Source: Veillonella parvula
GTDB taxonomy: Bacteria; Bacillota; Negativicutes; Veillonellales; Veillonellaceae
DNA: 64,000 nucleotides
Direction of reading: 5' to 3'
NCBI RefSeq assembly: GCF_902810435.1
Contig: NZ_LR778174.1
Coordinates: 1,227,501 to 1,291,500 of the forward strand
The position numbers and the translations under genes were made by a program. The notes under the pieces were generated by a model. It saw only the letters and a program-made list of their open reading frames with translations. It had not been told where the DNA came from and searched no databases. Below are positions 44,576 through 53,420 of this stretch, piece by piece (position 1 is the first letter of the stretch; the number at the start of each line of letters is the position of its first letter).

Positions 44576-47197
44576 TTACTTTACTAATGCCCAGTTTTCT
44601 GCATGGTGTACGTCTACAATAAGAGGCACTTGTAACTCTACAACAGACTGCATTGTACTACGTAGTAACTCTTCTATAGCTTCTAATTCAGAGTTCACCA
44701 CTTCAAGTACTAGTTCGTCATGCACTTGTAATAAGAGTCGAGACGTAAAGTTTTGTTCTTCTAACTTTTGCTCCACTTGATTCATAGCTAACTTAATGAT
44801 GTCTGCGGCGGTACCTTGAATTGGCGTATTCATTGCGGTCCGCTCAGCAAAGGAACGACGGTTAAAGTTACGACTATTGATATCAGGTAACTCACGTTGA
44901 CGACCAAACATAGTGCGAACTTTGCCAGTTTCATGAGCCTCTTGAACCATTCGATCCATATACTCTTTAACCTTAGGATAACGGCTAAAGTAAAGATCAA
45001 TATAGTTTTTAGCTTCACCACGTGTAATACCAAGGTCACGAGATAACCCAAAGTCAGAAATACCGTAAATAATACCGAAGTTAATAGCCTTCGCATGGGA
45101 ACGTTCTTCACTAGTTACATCATCTTGAGCTTTACCAAGTACCTCTGCCGCTGTAAAGCGATGAATATCCTTACCTTCTACGAAGGCTTTAATCAATGCT
45201 TCATCGCCAGATAAGTGAGCTAAAATGCGCAACTCAATTTGGGAGTAATCAGCACTCACCAATGTATCATATCCAGCACCTGGATAGAATAAGGCACGAA
45301 TTTCACGGCCTTTTTCGGTACGAACAGGAATATTTTGCAAGTTCGGATCAGATGAGCTAAGTCGACCTGTAGCCGTAACCATTTGATTGAAAGTCGTATG
45401 AATACGACGAGTTTTATCATTGATGAGAACTGCCAAACCTTCGCAATAGGTAGATACTAATTTAGCAACAGAACGGTATGCCAAGATTTTTTCAACAATC
45501 GGACTTTCGTGACGAAGCATATCCAGTACTTCTGCATCTGTAGAATAACCAGTTTTGGTTTTCTTGATGATTGGCAAGTTCATCTTTTCAAACAAGATTA
45601 CACCCAATTGTTTAGGTGAATTGATATTGAAAGTTTCTCCAGCTAGTTCATAAATCTCATCTTGTACTTGAGCTAGTTCCTCTTTAAAGCGAGCCGTTGT
45701 TTCCGCCAACTTCTCTGTATCGATATAGATACCATTCTTCTCCATCACAACTAAAGTATGGATTAAAGGCAACTCAATCGTTTCATATAAAGACCATAAC
45801 TCTTCACGACGTGCAGATTCACAAGCTGCTTCGTTCATAGCGAGTAATGCTTTCACCATGGACGCGCATTCTACGTCTATACTACCGCTAGCAATGCTAG
45901 GCACAGAGAAGCGCTCAGTTAGATATAGATATCCATAATTAGTACGTGTAGGATCTAATAAATACGCAATGAGAGACATATCGTGAACACGAGCAGTTTT
46001 ATCAGCATTAAACAAAGAGATCTCAGCTGGCACAGCTGCACCAAAGGCTTCAATAATCTCCTTAGTTTGAGTTGTAACGATGAATTTAGCACCTTGTAAT
46101 ACGGCTAAAACAGCTTTAGTATCATCTGTTTTTACAATAGTATCACCATTAGATAGATACGTATTCGTTACCGTTCTAAATGGTGTTTTTCCATCTAATA
46201 TAACATGTACTGCTACCGTCTTATCTTTATAGAAGTCGGCTGTTAATGCTTTAGCATCTGCTAAATCATCTAAGGAAATCTCCTCTTGTGGTGCAAATAA
46301 AGAGCCTGGATCTCCAAAAGCTGCTTCCTCGCCCCCCATTACTTGAACAATGCGAGGTGTTAATTTAGTGAAGCCTAAAGTTTCAAATAAAGGCTGTACT
46401 TCAGAGGTATGGAAGTTTTGTACAAAATCTTCCACTTTATAAGATAACTCCATATCTGTTTTTATTGTTGCTAATTCACGAGATAAGAAGGCTAACTCTT
46501 TATTCTCTACAAGGCGCTCTTTTAATTTCTTACCAGAAATATCTTCAATATGTTCGTATACAGCTTCAAGATTGCCATATTCGGTAATTAATTTAAGCGC
46601 TGTTTTCTCACCTACGCCTGGTACACCTGGAATATTATCGGAAGAGTCACCCATAAGCGCCTTCATTTCGACAACCTTATCAGGACCATAACCATAAAGC
46701 TCCTCCATATTATCTAGAGTAACTTCTAACATATCAGAAATACCTTTTTTATTTAAGAACACATGACTATGTTCTGTTACAAGCTGTAAATTATCGCGGT
46801 CACCTGTAATAATTTGGACAGCCATTTCAGGGGCTCCAAACTTTTTACTTAAAGATCCAAGAATATCATCCCCTTCAAAGCCTTCTTCTTCGATGACACA
46901 AATGCCCAATGCTTTTAATACATCTTGAATTAAACTAAATTGTGGACGCAAATCCTCAGGTGCATCTGGGCGATTTCCTTTGTATTCACTATACATTTCA
47001 GTACGGAATGTTTGACGACCTTTATCAAAAGCTACAGCAATATAGTCAGGATTAATTTCTTCATACAATTTAATGAGCATTGTTAAGAAACCATATACTG
47101 CATTGGTTGGTGTTCCCAAAGCGGATTTTAATGGTGGTAATGCAAAAAATGCACGGAATAACAAACTGCTGCCATCTATAATCATTAATTTTTTCAT
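44576..47197 (-). CDS. polA: DNA polymerase I
   Basis: An 873-residue family A polymerase. 5'-3' exonuclease/FEN domain (1-290; IIDGSSLLFRAFFALP, AFDKGRQTFRTEMYSEYKGNR, EGFEGDDILGSL, ITGDRDNLQLV), a degenerate 3'-5' exonuclease domain (about 300-465) without the DxE motif, so probably no proofreading as in B. subtilis and Taq, then the polymerase (about 470-873) with motif A DYSQIELRILAHLS, motif B RSHAKAINFGIIYGIS and motif C LLQVHDELVLEV. Start at 47195-47197 follows GAGGTG; an ATG 12 nt upstream lacks a site. Confidence 0.97.
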   Translation of the reverse strand: MKKLMIIDGSSLLFRAFFALPPLKSALGTPTNAVYGFLTMLIKLYEEINPDYIAVAFDKGRQTFRTEMYSEYKGNRPDAPEDLRPQFSLIQDVLKALGICVIEEEGFEGDDILGSLSKKFGAPEMAVQIITGDRDNLQLVTEHSHVFLNKKGISDMLEVTLDNMEELYGYGPDKVVEMKALMGDSSDNIPGVPGVGEKTALKLITEYGNLEAVYEHIEDISGKKLKERLVENKELAFLSRELATIKTDMELSYKVEDFVQNFHTSEVQPLFETLGFTKLTPRIVQVMGGEEAAFGDPGSLFAPQEEISLDDLADAKALTADFYKDKTVAVHVILDGKTPFRTVTNTYLSNGDTIVKTDDTKAVLAVLQGAKFIVTTQTKEIIEAFGAAVPAEISLFNADKTARVHDMSLIAYLLDPTRTNYGYLYLTERFSVPSIASGSIDVECASMVKALLAMNEAACESARREELWSLYETIELPLIHTLVVMEKNGIYIDTEKLAETTARFKEELAQVQDEIYELAGETFNINSPKQLGVILFEKMNLPIIKKTKTGYSTDAEVLDMLRHESPIVEKILAYRSVAKLVSTYCEGLAVLINDKTRRIHTTFNQMVTATGRLSSSDPNLQNIPVRTEKGREIRALFYPGAGYDTLVSADYSQIELRILAHLSGDEALIKAFVEGKDIHRFTAAEVLGKAQDDVTSEERSHAKAINFGIIYGISDFGLSRDLGITRGEAKNYIDLYFSRYPKVKEYMDRMVQEAHETGKVRTMFGRQRELPDINSRNFNRRSFAERTAMNTPIQGTAADIIKLAMNQVEQKLEEQNFTSRLLLQVHDELVLEVVNSELEAIEELLRSTMQSVVELQVPLIVDVHHAENWALVK

Positions 47198-47224
47198 AAT
47201 ACACCTCACTTAATTCTATTCTTC

Positions 47225-47233
47225 ATTATAACA
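47225..47233 (-). promoter_or_regulatory. Probable extended -10 promoter of polA
   Basis: TGT TATAAT (225-233) on the minus strand, no recognisable -35, placing the start site about 20 nt before the polA ATG. It is divergent from the rpsT promoter. Confidence 0.5.
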
Positions 47234-47395
47234 TAAGGACCCTTTTAACTTTTATAAATAAAAATTAATATATTGTTCCACTAGAAAATGAATAAGTAAT
47301 CTGATTTTAAAAACCACATATATGCTTTCGTTAATAAACAGTAGAAAATGTTTTACAAATCATGTCATTAAGGAAAATATTGGGCTGAAAAGTCC

Positions 47396-47424
47396 TTGCG
47401 TATCAATATTTGGTATGATATAAT
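47396..47424 (+). promoter_or_regulatory. Promoter of rpsT
   Basis: -35 TTGCGT (396-401), 17-nt spacer, perfect -10 TATAAT (419-424) preceded by TGA (extended -10). About 33 nt remain to the TTG start. Confidence 0.8.
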
Positions 47425-47464
47425 CATTCAGGTATAAGAAACGATTTTTAAGGAGGTGACTCAA

Positions 47465-47725
47465 TTGCCAAACATTAAATCCAGTATTAGAAGCGTAAAA
47501 ACGGATGCTGAACGTCGTGCGAAAAACGCCGCTGTAAAATCTCAAATTCGTACAGCAGCTCGTAAAACCGTTGAAGCTGTTCAAGCAGGCGCAGTAGAAG
47601 AAGCAAAACAAGCACTTGTTCATGCTACTAGCGTAATTGATAAAGCAGCCTCCAAAGGTGTACTTCATAAAAACACTGCAGCTCGCAAAAAATCTAACCT
47701 TGCAGCTAAAGTAAACGCTTTATAA
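47465..47725 (+). CDS. rpsT: 30S ribosomal protein S20
   Basis: An 86-residue bS20. It begins PNIKSSIRSVKTDAERRAKNAAVKS and ends AARKKSNLAAKVNAL, all typical. The initiation codon is TTG (465-467) with a perfect AAGGAGGTGA at 450-459, 5 nt upstream; a GTG at 47456 is part of that Shine-Dalgarno and would make an abnormal start. It is monocistronic with its own promoter and terminator. In E. coli rpsT also uses UUG, linked there to autoregulation. Confidence 0.97.
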   Translation: MPNIKSSIRSVKTDAERRAKNAAVKSQIRTAARKTVEAVQAGAVEEAKQALVHATSVIDKAASKGVLHKNTAARKKSNLAAKVNAL

Positions 47726-47741
47726 TTTTAAAAGCAAGCAA

Positions 47742-47778
47742 GACAGTCTCTCGGGGATCCGTTGAGACTGTTTTTTTA
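47742..47778 (+). terminator. Intrinsic terminator of rpsT
   Basis: Stem ACAGTCTC (743-750) with GAGACTGT (764-771) followed by TTTTTTT, 17 nt after the rpsT stop. Confidence 0.9.
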
Positions 47779-47866
47779 TGGCCTTTTCTATTTAATCATA
47801 AAATATTTTTCGTTTGTTATACAGTTATATTATTACGCCCTATGGGCAGATTAGAGGACTATTACT

Positions 47867-50071
47867 ATGAGAACACTATTATTAATGCGTGGTGCTCCTG
47901 CTAGTGGTAAGTCTCAGTGGATTCGTGACAACAATCTTGAGGCTTACACCCTTGAAGCCGATCATTTCCGTATGCTTTTACGTAGCCCTTCCCTTAGTGA
48001 GAACGGCTGGTATATTTCACAAGAGGATAATGGTCCAGCATGGAAGCTCCTACTAGATTGTTTAGAAAAACGAATGAGCAATGGCGACTTTGTCGTCTTA
48101 GATGCTACCCACACTACATCTAAAGCTGTTAATGCTTACAAAGAATTGCTTAATAAATATAAATATACTGTATATTACTATGAACCAGATACATCCTTGG
48201 AGGATTGCTTGGCCCGTAATTCGGCTCGCGCCGATTACAAACGCGTGCCAGAGCAAGTCATTCATCGTATGTACAAAATGATTAAAACAAGTACATTACC
48301 AAAGTTTTGTAAAAAAATTAACTCCATTGATGAAATCAACAATTACTTCACGGTTAATCTAACAAATAGATATGATCGAGTGCGTGTTATCGGTGATATT
48401 CACGGTTGCTACACCGCATTACAACAAGCTATTACACCATGGGATGAAAAAACATTATACATCTTCTGCGGTGACTATTTAGAACGCGGTATTGAAAACA
48501 AAGAAATGATGTACGAAATGATGCGTCTCAGCACATTGCCTAATACAATTATGTTAGAAGGCAATCACGAACGACATATTGCAAACTTTGCATTCCATAC
48601 AAATTTAAATCGTTCCAAACGCTTTATGAAAGATGTGGTAGCACCTATCATAAAGGATATGACGAAAAAAGAAGTGGAATCACTCCAACGAGAACTGCGA
48701 CTCTTTTATAAATCACTTCGTCAATGTTATCCATTTAGCTTTCATGGCAAAAAATATTTAGTTTCCCATGGTGGTATCTCCTATGTGCCCAACATGACCT
48801 TCATAGCTACCTCAACCTTTATTAATGGGTTTGGAGCTTACGAAACAAATATCGCTAATATCTATGATACTAATTACGAGCAAAACATGTGTCAGGACTT
48901 CATTCAAATTCACGGTCATCGTGGCGTTCCAGATGGAAAGTACTCCTTCTGTTTGGAAGGAGAAGTTGAGTTTGGTGGAGAACTAAAATACATTGATATC
49001 ACAGCTAATACTTTCACAAAAAATGGAATAAAAAATGATGTATATGATAAAGATTATATGCGCCATGAATTCCAAAATATGACACAACATGTCATCTTCA
49101 CACAAAATGAAGATATTAATATTATTGGCAATTCAAAATTAGTAAAAGTAAAACAGTGTTTCCCTAACCTATATTCCTTAAACTTTACCTCTCGTGTATT
49201 TCATAAACGATTATGGAATGAAAGTACAGTACAAGCTCGTGGATTATTTGTGGATCGAATTACAGGAGATGTGAAATTACGTAGTTATAATAAATTCTTT
49301 AATCTTGGTGAGCGCCCAGAAACAGAGTTAGATAATCTAGCTAATACTCTCTCCTTCCCAGTTGAAATTAGAACTAAAGAAAATGGTTACCTTACCATTC
49401 TTGGCGTTATCAACGAAGAATTAGTATTTGCCTCTAAATCTACAACAGAGGGTATACATGTGGATTTATTTAAAAACCTATTCCATAGATTACCGGAAGG
49501 CTTACAAGCAGAAATCAAAGATTTATTAGCACGTAATAGCTGCTCTATGATGTTTGAAGTCATCAGCCAAGAGGATACTCATATCATTAAATACGACCAA
49601 GATCATCTCTATGTGCTCGATATGATTCAAAATACTCTAGACGTAAATGGTAAACATATAGATGTCCCATTCTCTAGAGAAAAATTATCTGAACTTTATA
49701 CAATCCTACAAAAATATGACACTGACTTGATTTCCATTGTTAAAACAGTTCAACAAGTTTCTACCATGGATGAGCTTCAAGCCATCATAAATGAGGAGCT
49801 GAATTCATTCCATGAATCTGAAGGCTTTGTATTAGTCGATAGCAATGGTTTTATGACTAAATTCAAAGGTCCTTATTACAATATGTGGAAACACAAACGA
49901 AATCGCATTCTAGAGCCATATCAAAAATTTGGTAAAATTCCATATGGAAACTGTAAAAATGAAGATGACACTAAATTTGCAGACTTCCTTGGTTCATTAG
50001 ATTATGATGTAGTATGTAAATCTACCATTCTTGATATTAAAGATATGATGGAAAATCAAGGCTTGCTATAA
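47867..50071 (+). CDS. Pnkp-like RNA repair protein: kinase-phosphatase-RNA ligase
   Basis: A 734-residue trifunctional protein. Kinase (1-155): P-loop GAPASGKS (9-16), LDATHTT (78-84) and Arg-rich lid (117-126). Calcineurin-type phosphatase (170-385): GDIHG (176-180), GDYLERG (202-208), GNHE (232-235), SHGG (300-303), HGHRG (349-353). Adenylyltransferase (about 400-734): RGLFVDRITG...NKFFNLGE (458-482), nucleotidyl lysine in KENG (504-507), FEVIS (563-567), EGFVLV (652-657), KFK (665-667). This order matches bacterial Pnkp, which with the methyltransferase Hen1 repairs cleaved tRNAs; the ligase looks closer to T4 Rnl1-type enzymes. No Hen1 is nearby. Monocistronic, rightward, between rpsT and ade. 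Confidence 0.85.
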   Translation: MRTLLLMRGAPASGKSQWIRDNNLEAYTLEADHFRMLLRSPSLSENGWYISQEDNGPAWKLLLDCLEKRMSNGDFVVLDATHTTSKAVNAYKELLNKYKYTVYYYEPDTSLEDCLARNSARADYKRVPEQVIHRMYKMIKTSTLPKFCKKINSIDEINNYFTVNLTNRYDRVRVIGDIHGCYTALQQAITPWDEKTLYIFCGDYLERGIENKEMMYEMMRLSTLPNTIMLEGNHERHIANFAFHTNLNRSKRFMKDVVAPIIKDMTKKEVESLQRELRLFYKSLRQCYPFSFHGKKYLVSHGGISYVPNMTFIATSTFINGFGAYETNIANIYDTNYEQNMCQDFIQIHGHRGVPDGKYSFCLEGEVEFGGELKYIDITANTFTKNGIKNDVYDKDYMRHEFQNMTQHVIFTQNEDINIIGNSKLVKVKQCFPNLYSLNFTSRVFHKRLWNESTVQARGLFVDRITGDVKLRSYNKFFNLGERPETELDNLANTLSFPVEIRTKENGYLTILGVINEELVFASKSTTEGIHVDLFKNLFHRLPEGLQAEIKDLLARNSCSMMFEVISQEDTHIIKYDQDHLYVLDMIQNTLDVNGKHIDVPFSREKLSELYTILQKYDTDLISIVKTVQQVSTMDELQAIINEELNSFHESEGFVLVDSNGFMTKFKGPYYNMWKHKRNRILEPYQKFGKIPYGNCKNEDDTKFADFLGSLDYDVVCKSTILDIKDMMENQGLL

Positions 50072-50103
50072 TTAAATAAACTCATCCTGTTTTAAGGATA
50101 AAA

Positions 50104-50161
50104 GCAAAAGGGACTGCAACTAGAATGTGGTAAAACCACATTCTGTTACAGCCCCTTTTTA
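50104..50161. terminator. Bidirectional terminator between the Pnkp-like gene and ade
   Basis: Nested hairpin: inner stem AGAATGTGG/CCACATTCT and outer AAAAGGG/CCCCTTTT. T-tract present on the plus strand and A-tract (T on the minus) on the other side, so it can end both convergent transcripts. Confidence 0.85.
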
Positions 50162-50186
50162 TATTAACTTTTCATCAAACTTAATA

Positions 50187-51860
50187 CTAGAACTCCATCA
50201 CACCTGTAGTAGTTATTCTAATTTCTGGAATTACAGTTAATGCAAGGAAACTCAAATTAATAAAAGGATCTAGGCCTTTCGGCACGCCCATACCGTAAGC
50301 AATATCTTTCATCTTAGCCACTTTTGCATCTACTTCTTCGTGAGGTCGATTTGTGATTAAGCCCATTACTTCAAGAGCTAGTTCCTCTACTACTTTGCCT
50401 TCACTAGCAATGACATATCCGCCGCCAATTTCGCGAATACGCTCAATAGCGACCATCATATCTGCATCGTTGTCGCCAACAACAATCAGATTATGTGAAT
50501 CATGTGCAAAGGATGACGCAATAGCACCATTTTTTAAATTGAAGCCTTTCAAAATACCGACACCATTTCTACCAGATGCTTTATACCGCTCGATACAAGT
50601 TATTTTATTGTACTCAGCATTTGGTTTAAACAATTCATTTTCAACAGGAACCTTTTCAACCGTTTTTTGTGTAACTATTTGCCCAGGCACGATATTAATA
50701 ATCGCTTGCGGACCTTCAACAAAAACGTCTAATTTTTCTTTTGTGAAAGCACCTATATTAATCGTATGCAGTAATTCAGCTGGTACAATCTTCTCTTCTC
50801 TTACGAGAACACGTTCAATCTGTTTTCCTTTATAAAACACCTCGTGAATATCTACGCGTTGTTCATCATTAAGAATTACAAGATTAGCACTATAGCCGGG
50901 CGCAATAGCGCCTAAATGTTTCAAACCGTAGCATGATGCCGGATGAGTGGAGGCCATTTTATAAGCTTGGATTGGTGTCAGTCCCAGTTCAATAGAACGA
51001 CGAATATTATAGCTGATATGGCCTTCTGAACGAATATCCTCAATATGTTTATCATCTGTACAGAAACCATAACGTTCCGTATTCCCTTGTTCTTCTACAA
51101 GCCCTTTCACAATGGAGTCTAGATTATGAGCCGCACTGCCCTCACGAATCCATACATAGATGCCATTTTTAACTTGCTCTTTTGCTTCTTCGTAGGAAAT
51201 ACATTCATGATTTGTAGTAATGCCTGCCAAACGATAGCTTGCTAGTTGCTCTAGTGAAAGTCCAATAATATGACCATCCATAATTGTATCTTTAAAGTAA
51301 TCTAACTTTTTCATCATGTAAGGATCACTATTGATAACACTATAACAGTCCATGACTTCACCTAATCCTAAAATACGTGGATTAGCTTGTAGCTTATGTA
51401 ACATATCTCCATCTAGAATAGCGCCATTATCTTCACCTGGTACAGCGGGCACACAGGATGGAGCCATAACATACACATCACCTTGAGCCGATGCAGTTTC
51501 ATTGATCATGTACTCAACACCTGCAATACCTGCAACATTGCCTGCTTCATGAGGATCTACTATAAAGCCTAAAGTCCCTACTTGAGATGCTTCAAAGACT
51601 AATTCCTTAGGATTTACTAATGTAGACTCTAAATGTAGATGACTGTCGATAAAGCCAGGTACTATATATTTACCGCTATAATCATATTCTGTTTCACCAC
51701 TATAAGTACCAACACCTATAATCGTATCATTATGAACGGCAATATCTGCTTTCACCCATTCATCGGTGAATACATTTAAAACAGATGCCCCCTTCAATAC
51801 GACAGAAGCCTTGTCCAGCCCCTGTGCCTGTCGAGAAATTTTTGCATTAAATTGTATCAT
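50187..51860 (-). CDS. ade: Adenine deaminase
   Basis: A 557-residue amidohydrolase that deaminates adenine to hypoxanthine. Metal site motif VPGFIDSHLHLESTLV (about 68-83), PHEAGNV (about 104-110), TTNHECISYEEA (about 214-225), FCTDDKH (about 262-268), and the C-terminal SSFAHDSHNLIVVGDND block typical of Ade (about 456-470). Thirteen nucleotides downstream of a purine permease gene, forming a salvage pair. Confidence 0.95.
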   Translation of the reverse strand: MIQFNAKISRQAQGLDKASVVLKGASVLNVFTDEWVKADIAVHNDTIIGVGTYSGETEYDYSGKYIVPGFIDSHLHLESTLVNPKELVFEASQVGTLGFIVDPHEAGNVAGIAGVEYMINETASAQGDVYVMAPSCVPAVPGEDNGAILDGDMLHKLQANPRILGLGEVMDCYSVINSDPYMMKKLDYFKDTIMDGHIIGLSLEQLASYRLAGITTNHECISYEEAKEQVKNGIYVWIREGSAAHNLDSIVKGLVEEQGNTERYGFCTDDKHIEDIRSEGHISYNIRRSIELGLTPIQAYKMASTHPASCYGLKHLGAIAPGYSANLVILNDEQRVDIHEVFYKGKQIERVLVREEKIVPAELLHTINIGAFTKEKLDVFVEGPQAIINIVPGQIVTQKTVEKVPVENELFKPNAEYNKITCIERYKASGRNGVGILKGFNLKNGAIASSFAHDSHNLIVVGDNDADMMVAIERIREIGGGYVIASEGKVVEELALEVMGLITNRPHEEVDAKVAKMKDIAYGMGVPKGLDPFINLSFLALTVIPEIRITTTGVMEF

Positions 51861-51873
51861 ATAAGGATCCTCC

Positions 51874-53187
51874 TTACATAAAGATTTCTTTCAAAATGAA
51901 AATGAGCGCCAAGAAATACATGACACCAGAAACATCTCGATATTTCCCAGTCAGAACCTTAATTAATACATAACTGATGAGACCCCATTCAATACCTACA
52001 CCTATGGAATAAGCAAAAGGCATCATAATTATAGTTAAGAATGCTGGTAATCCTTCAGAAATATCACCGAAGTTTATATCTTTAACAGAGGCCATCATAA
52101 ATAGACCTACTACGATAAGTACCGGAGCAGTAGCCGCTACAGGAATAACCATGAGTAACGGCGCTAAAAATAAGGATGCTATAAAGAGTCCTGCAATGGT
52201 TAAAGCGGTCAAGCCTGTACGGCCGCCTTCTGCGATACCCGCTGCCGATTCAACAGCTACAATGTGAGGAGATGTACCTAGTGCACTACCAATGATAGTG
52301 CCTAATGCAGATACTTTCATACAAGAGCTTTGTACACCCAACTGTTTATCTTGAGGCACCTCAGCTTGATTTGTAAGACCAATCAATACGCCAACTACAT
52401 TAAATAAATTAACGAACAAGAACGTAAAGGCCACAAAAACCATATCTACAGATAAAAGTTCGCTCATATCATAATGAAACCAAATCGGTGCCAACGATGG
52501 TGGCATAGAAAATATCGTCGACGGCAACTTTGTAATCCCACAGAAGAACCCAACAACCGCAGCAATTATAACGGCTAGAAATATTCCTCCTTTTACATTG
52601 CGCCCCGTAAAAACGGCGATTAATATGATTCCCAAAATGGATATCAAGCTAGATGGCGCCTGTAAGTCCCCAATGCTCACAATAGTAGCAGGATTGCTGA
52701 CGATAAGTCCTGCACTACTAAGACCAATGAGAGCGATAAACAAGCCGATGCCCGCTGTTACAGCCAATTTAATCGTATGCGGTATGGCATTAAACAGATA
52801 TTCTTTTAACGGTGTAACTGCGATTAGTAAAAATGCTAAACCTGCGATTAATTGAGCCGTTAACGCAAAGGCAAAGCTATGTCCCATTTGGACCACAATA
52901 GTGTAAGCAAAAAATGCATTGATACCCATACCAGATAAGCCGGCGAATGGCATATTGCTATATAAAGCTAGCAATAATGTCATAATAATAGCACTAACAG
53001 CCGTTGCCGTGAATACGGCGCCTACATCCATACCGGCAGCGCCAAGAATAGCAGGATTTACAGCTAATACATAAGAAATGCAAAGAAATGTAGTGGCCCC
53101 CGCAAATAACTCTCTCGATACGGATGAGCCCCGTTCTGAAATCTTGAATACTTTGTCCCATACACTACCTTGTACTTGTTCTCTCAT
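51874..53187 (-). CDS. NCS2-type purine permease (AzgA/PbuG-like)
   Basis: A 437-residue membrane protein with about 12-14 helices, AzgA-like subgroup of nucleobase:cation symporters. Typical segments are FAGATTFLCISYVLAVNPAIL (about 24-44), NAFFAYTIV (about 89-97), the GTSPHIVAVESAAGIAEGGRTGLTALT block (about 301-327) and SVKDINFGDISEGLPAFLTIIMMPF. Probably imports adenine, hypoxanthine or guanine for ade. The 230-nt upstream region holds the deoB terminator and small AT-rich inverted repeats, but no purine riboswitch that I can recognise. Confidence 0.92.
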   Translation of the reverse strand: MREQVQGSVWDKVFKISERGSSVSRELFAGATTFLCISYVLAVNPAILGAAGMDVGAVFTATAVSAIIMTLLLALYSNMPFAGLSGMGINAFFAYTIVVQMGHSFAFALTAQLIAGLAFLLIAVTPLKEYLFNAIPHTIKLAVTAGIGLFIALIGLSSAGLIVSNPATIVSIGDLQAPSSLISILGIILIAVFTGRNVKGGIFLAVIIAAVVGFFCGITKLPSTIFSMPPSLAPIWFHYDMSELLSVDMVFVAFTFLFVNLFNVVGVLIGLTNQAEVPQDKQLGVQSSCMKVSALGTIIGSALGTSPHIVAVESAAGIAEGGRTGLTALTIAGLFIASLFLAPLLMVIPVAATAPVLIVVGLFMMASVKDINFGDISEGLPAFLTIIMMPFAYSIGVGIEWGLISYVLIKVLTGKYRDVSGVMYFLALIFILKEIFM

Positions 53188-53292
53188 AATGATTCCTCCT
53201 CTCGTACTTACGATTATGGGTGTATTCTTTTATACTTATATATTTCCACATATAAGTAAGAATTTCCTGTTTTTTATTAAAATCTACTCTAT

Positions 53293-53350
53293 AAAAAAAT
53301 ACCGCAGTATGTATTTAACTCAATTAAAGTAAATATATACTGCAGTATTT
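53293..53350 (-). terminator. Intrinsic terminator after deoB
   Basis: Long imperfect stem (AAATACCGCAGTAT at 297-310 with ATACTGCAGTATTT at 337-350, one mismatch) with a T tract on the minus strand, about 70 nt after the deoB stop and before the permease gene. Confidence 0.85.
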
Positions 53351-53420
53351 CGCATATGTAATTATTTATAAAATCAATAATGTAAAGCTATTCAACTCTA
53401 CATAAATATAAAATCTAGAT

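Noticed and set aside
47360-47668. 102-residue minus-strand open frame opposite rpsT
   Set aside because: Shadow of the rpsT coding strand; Cys/Phe-rich composition and no ribosome binding site.
53188-53300. Purine riboswitch upstream of the NCS2 permease
   Set aside because: The conserved loop-loop and three-way junction bases of purine aptamers are not found; only AT-rich inverted repeats are seen.
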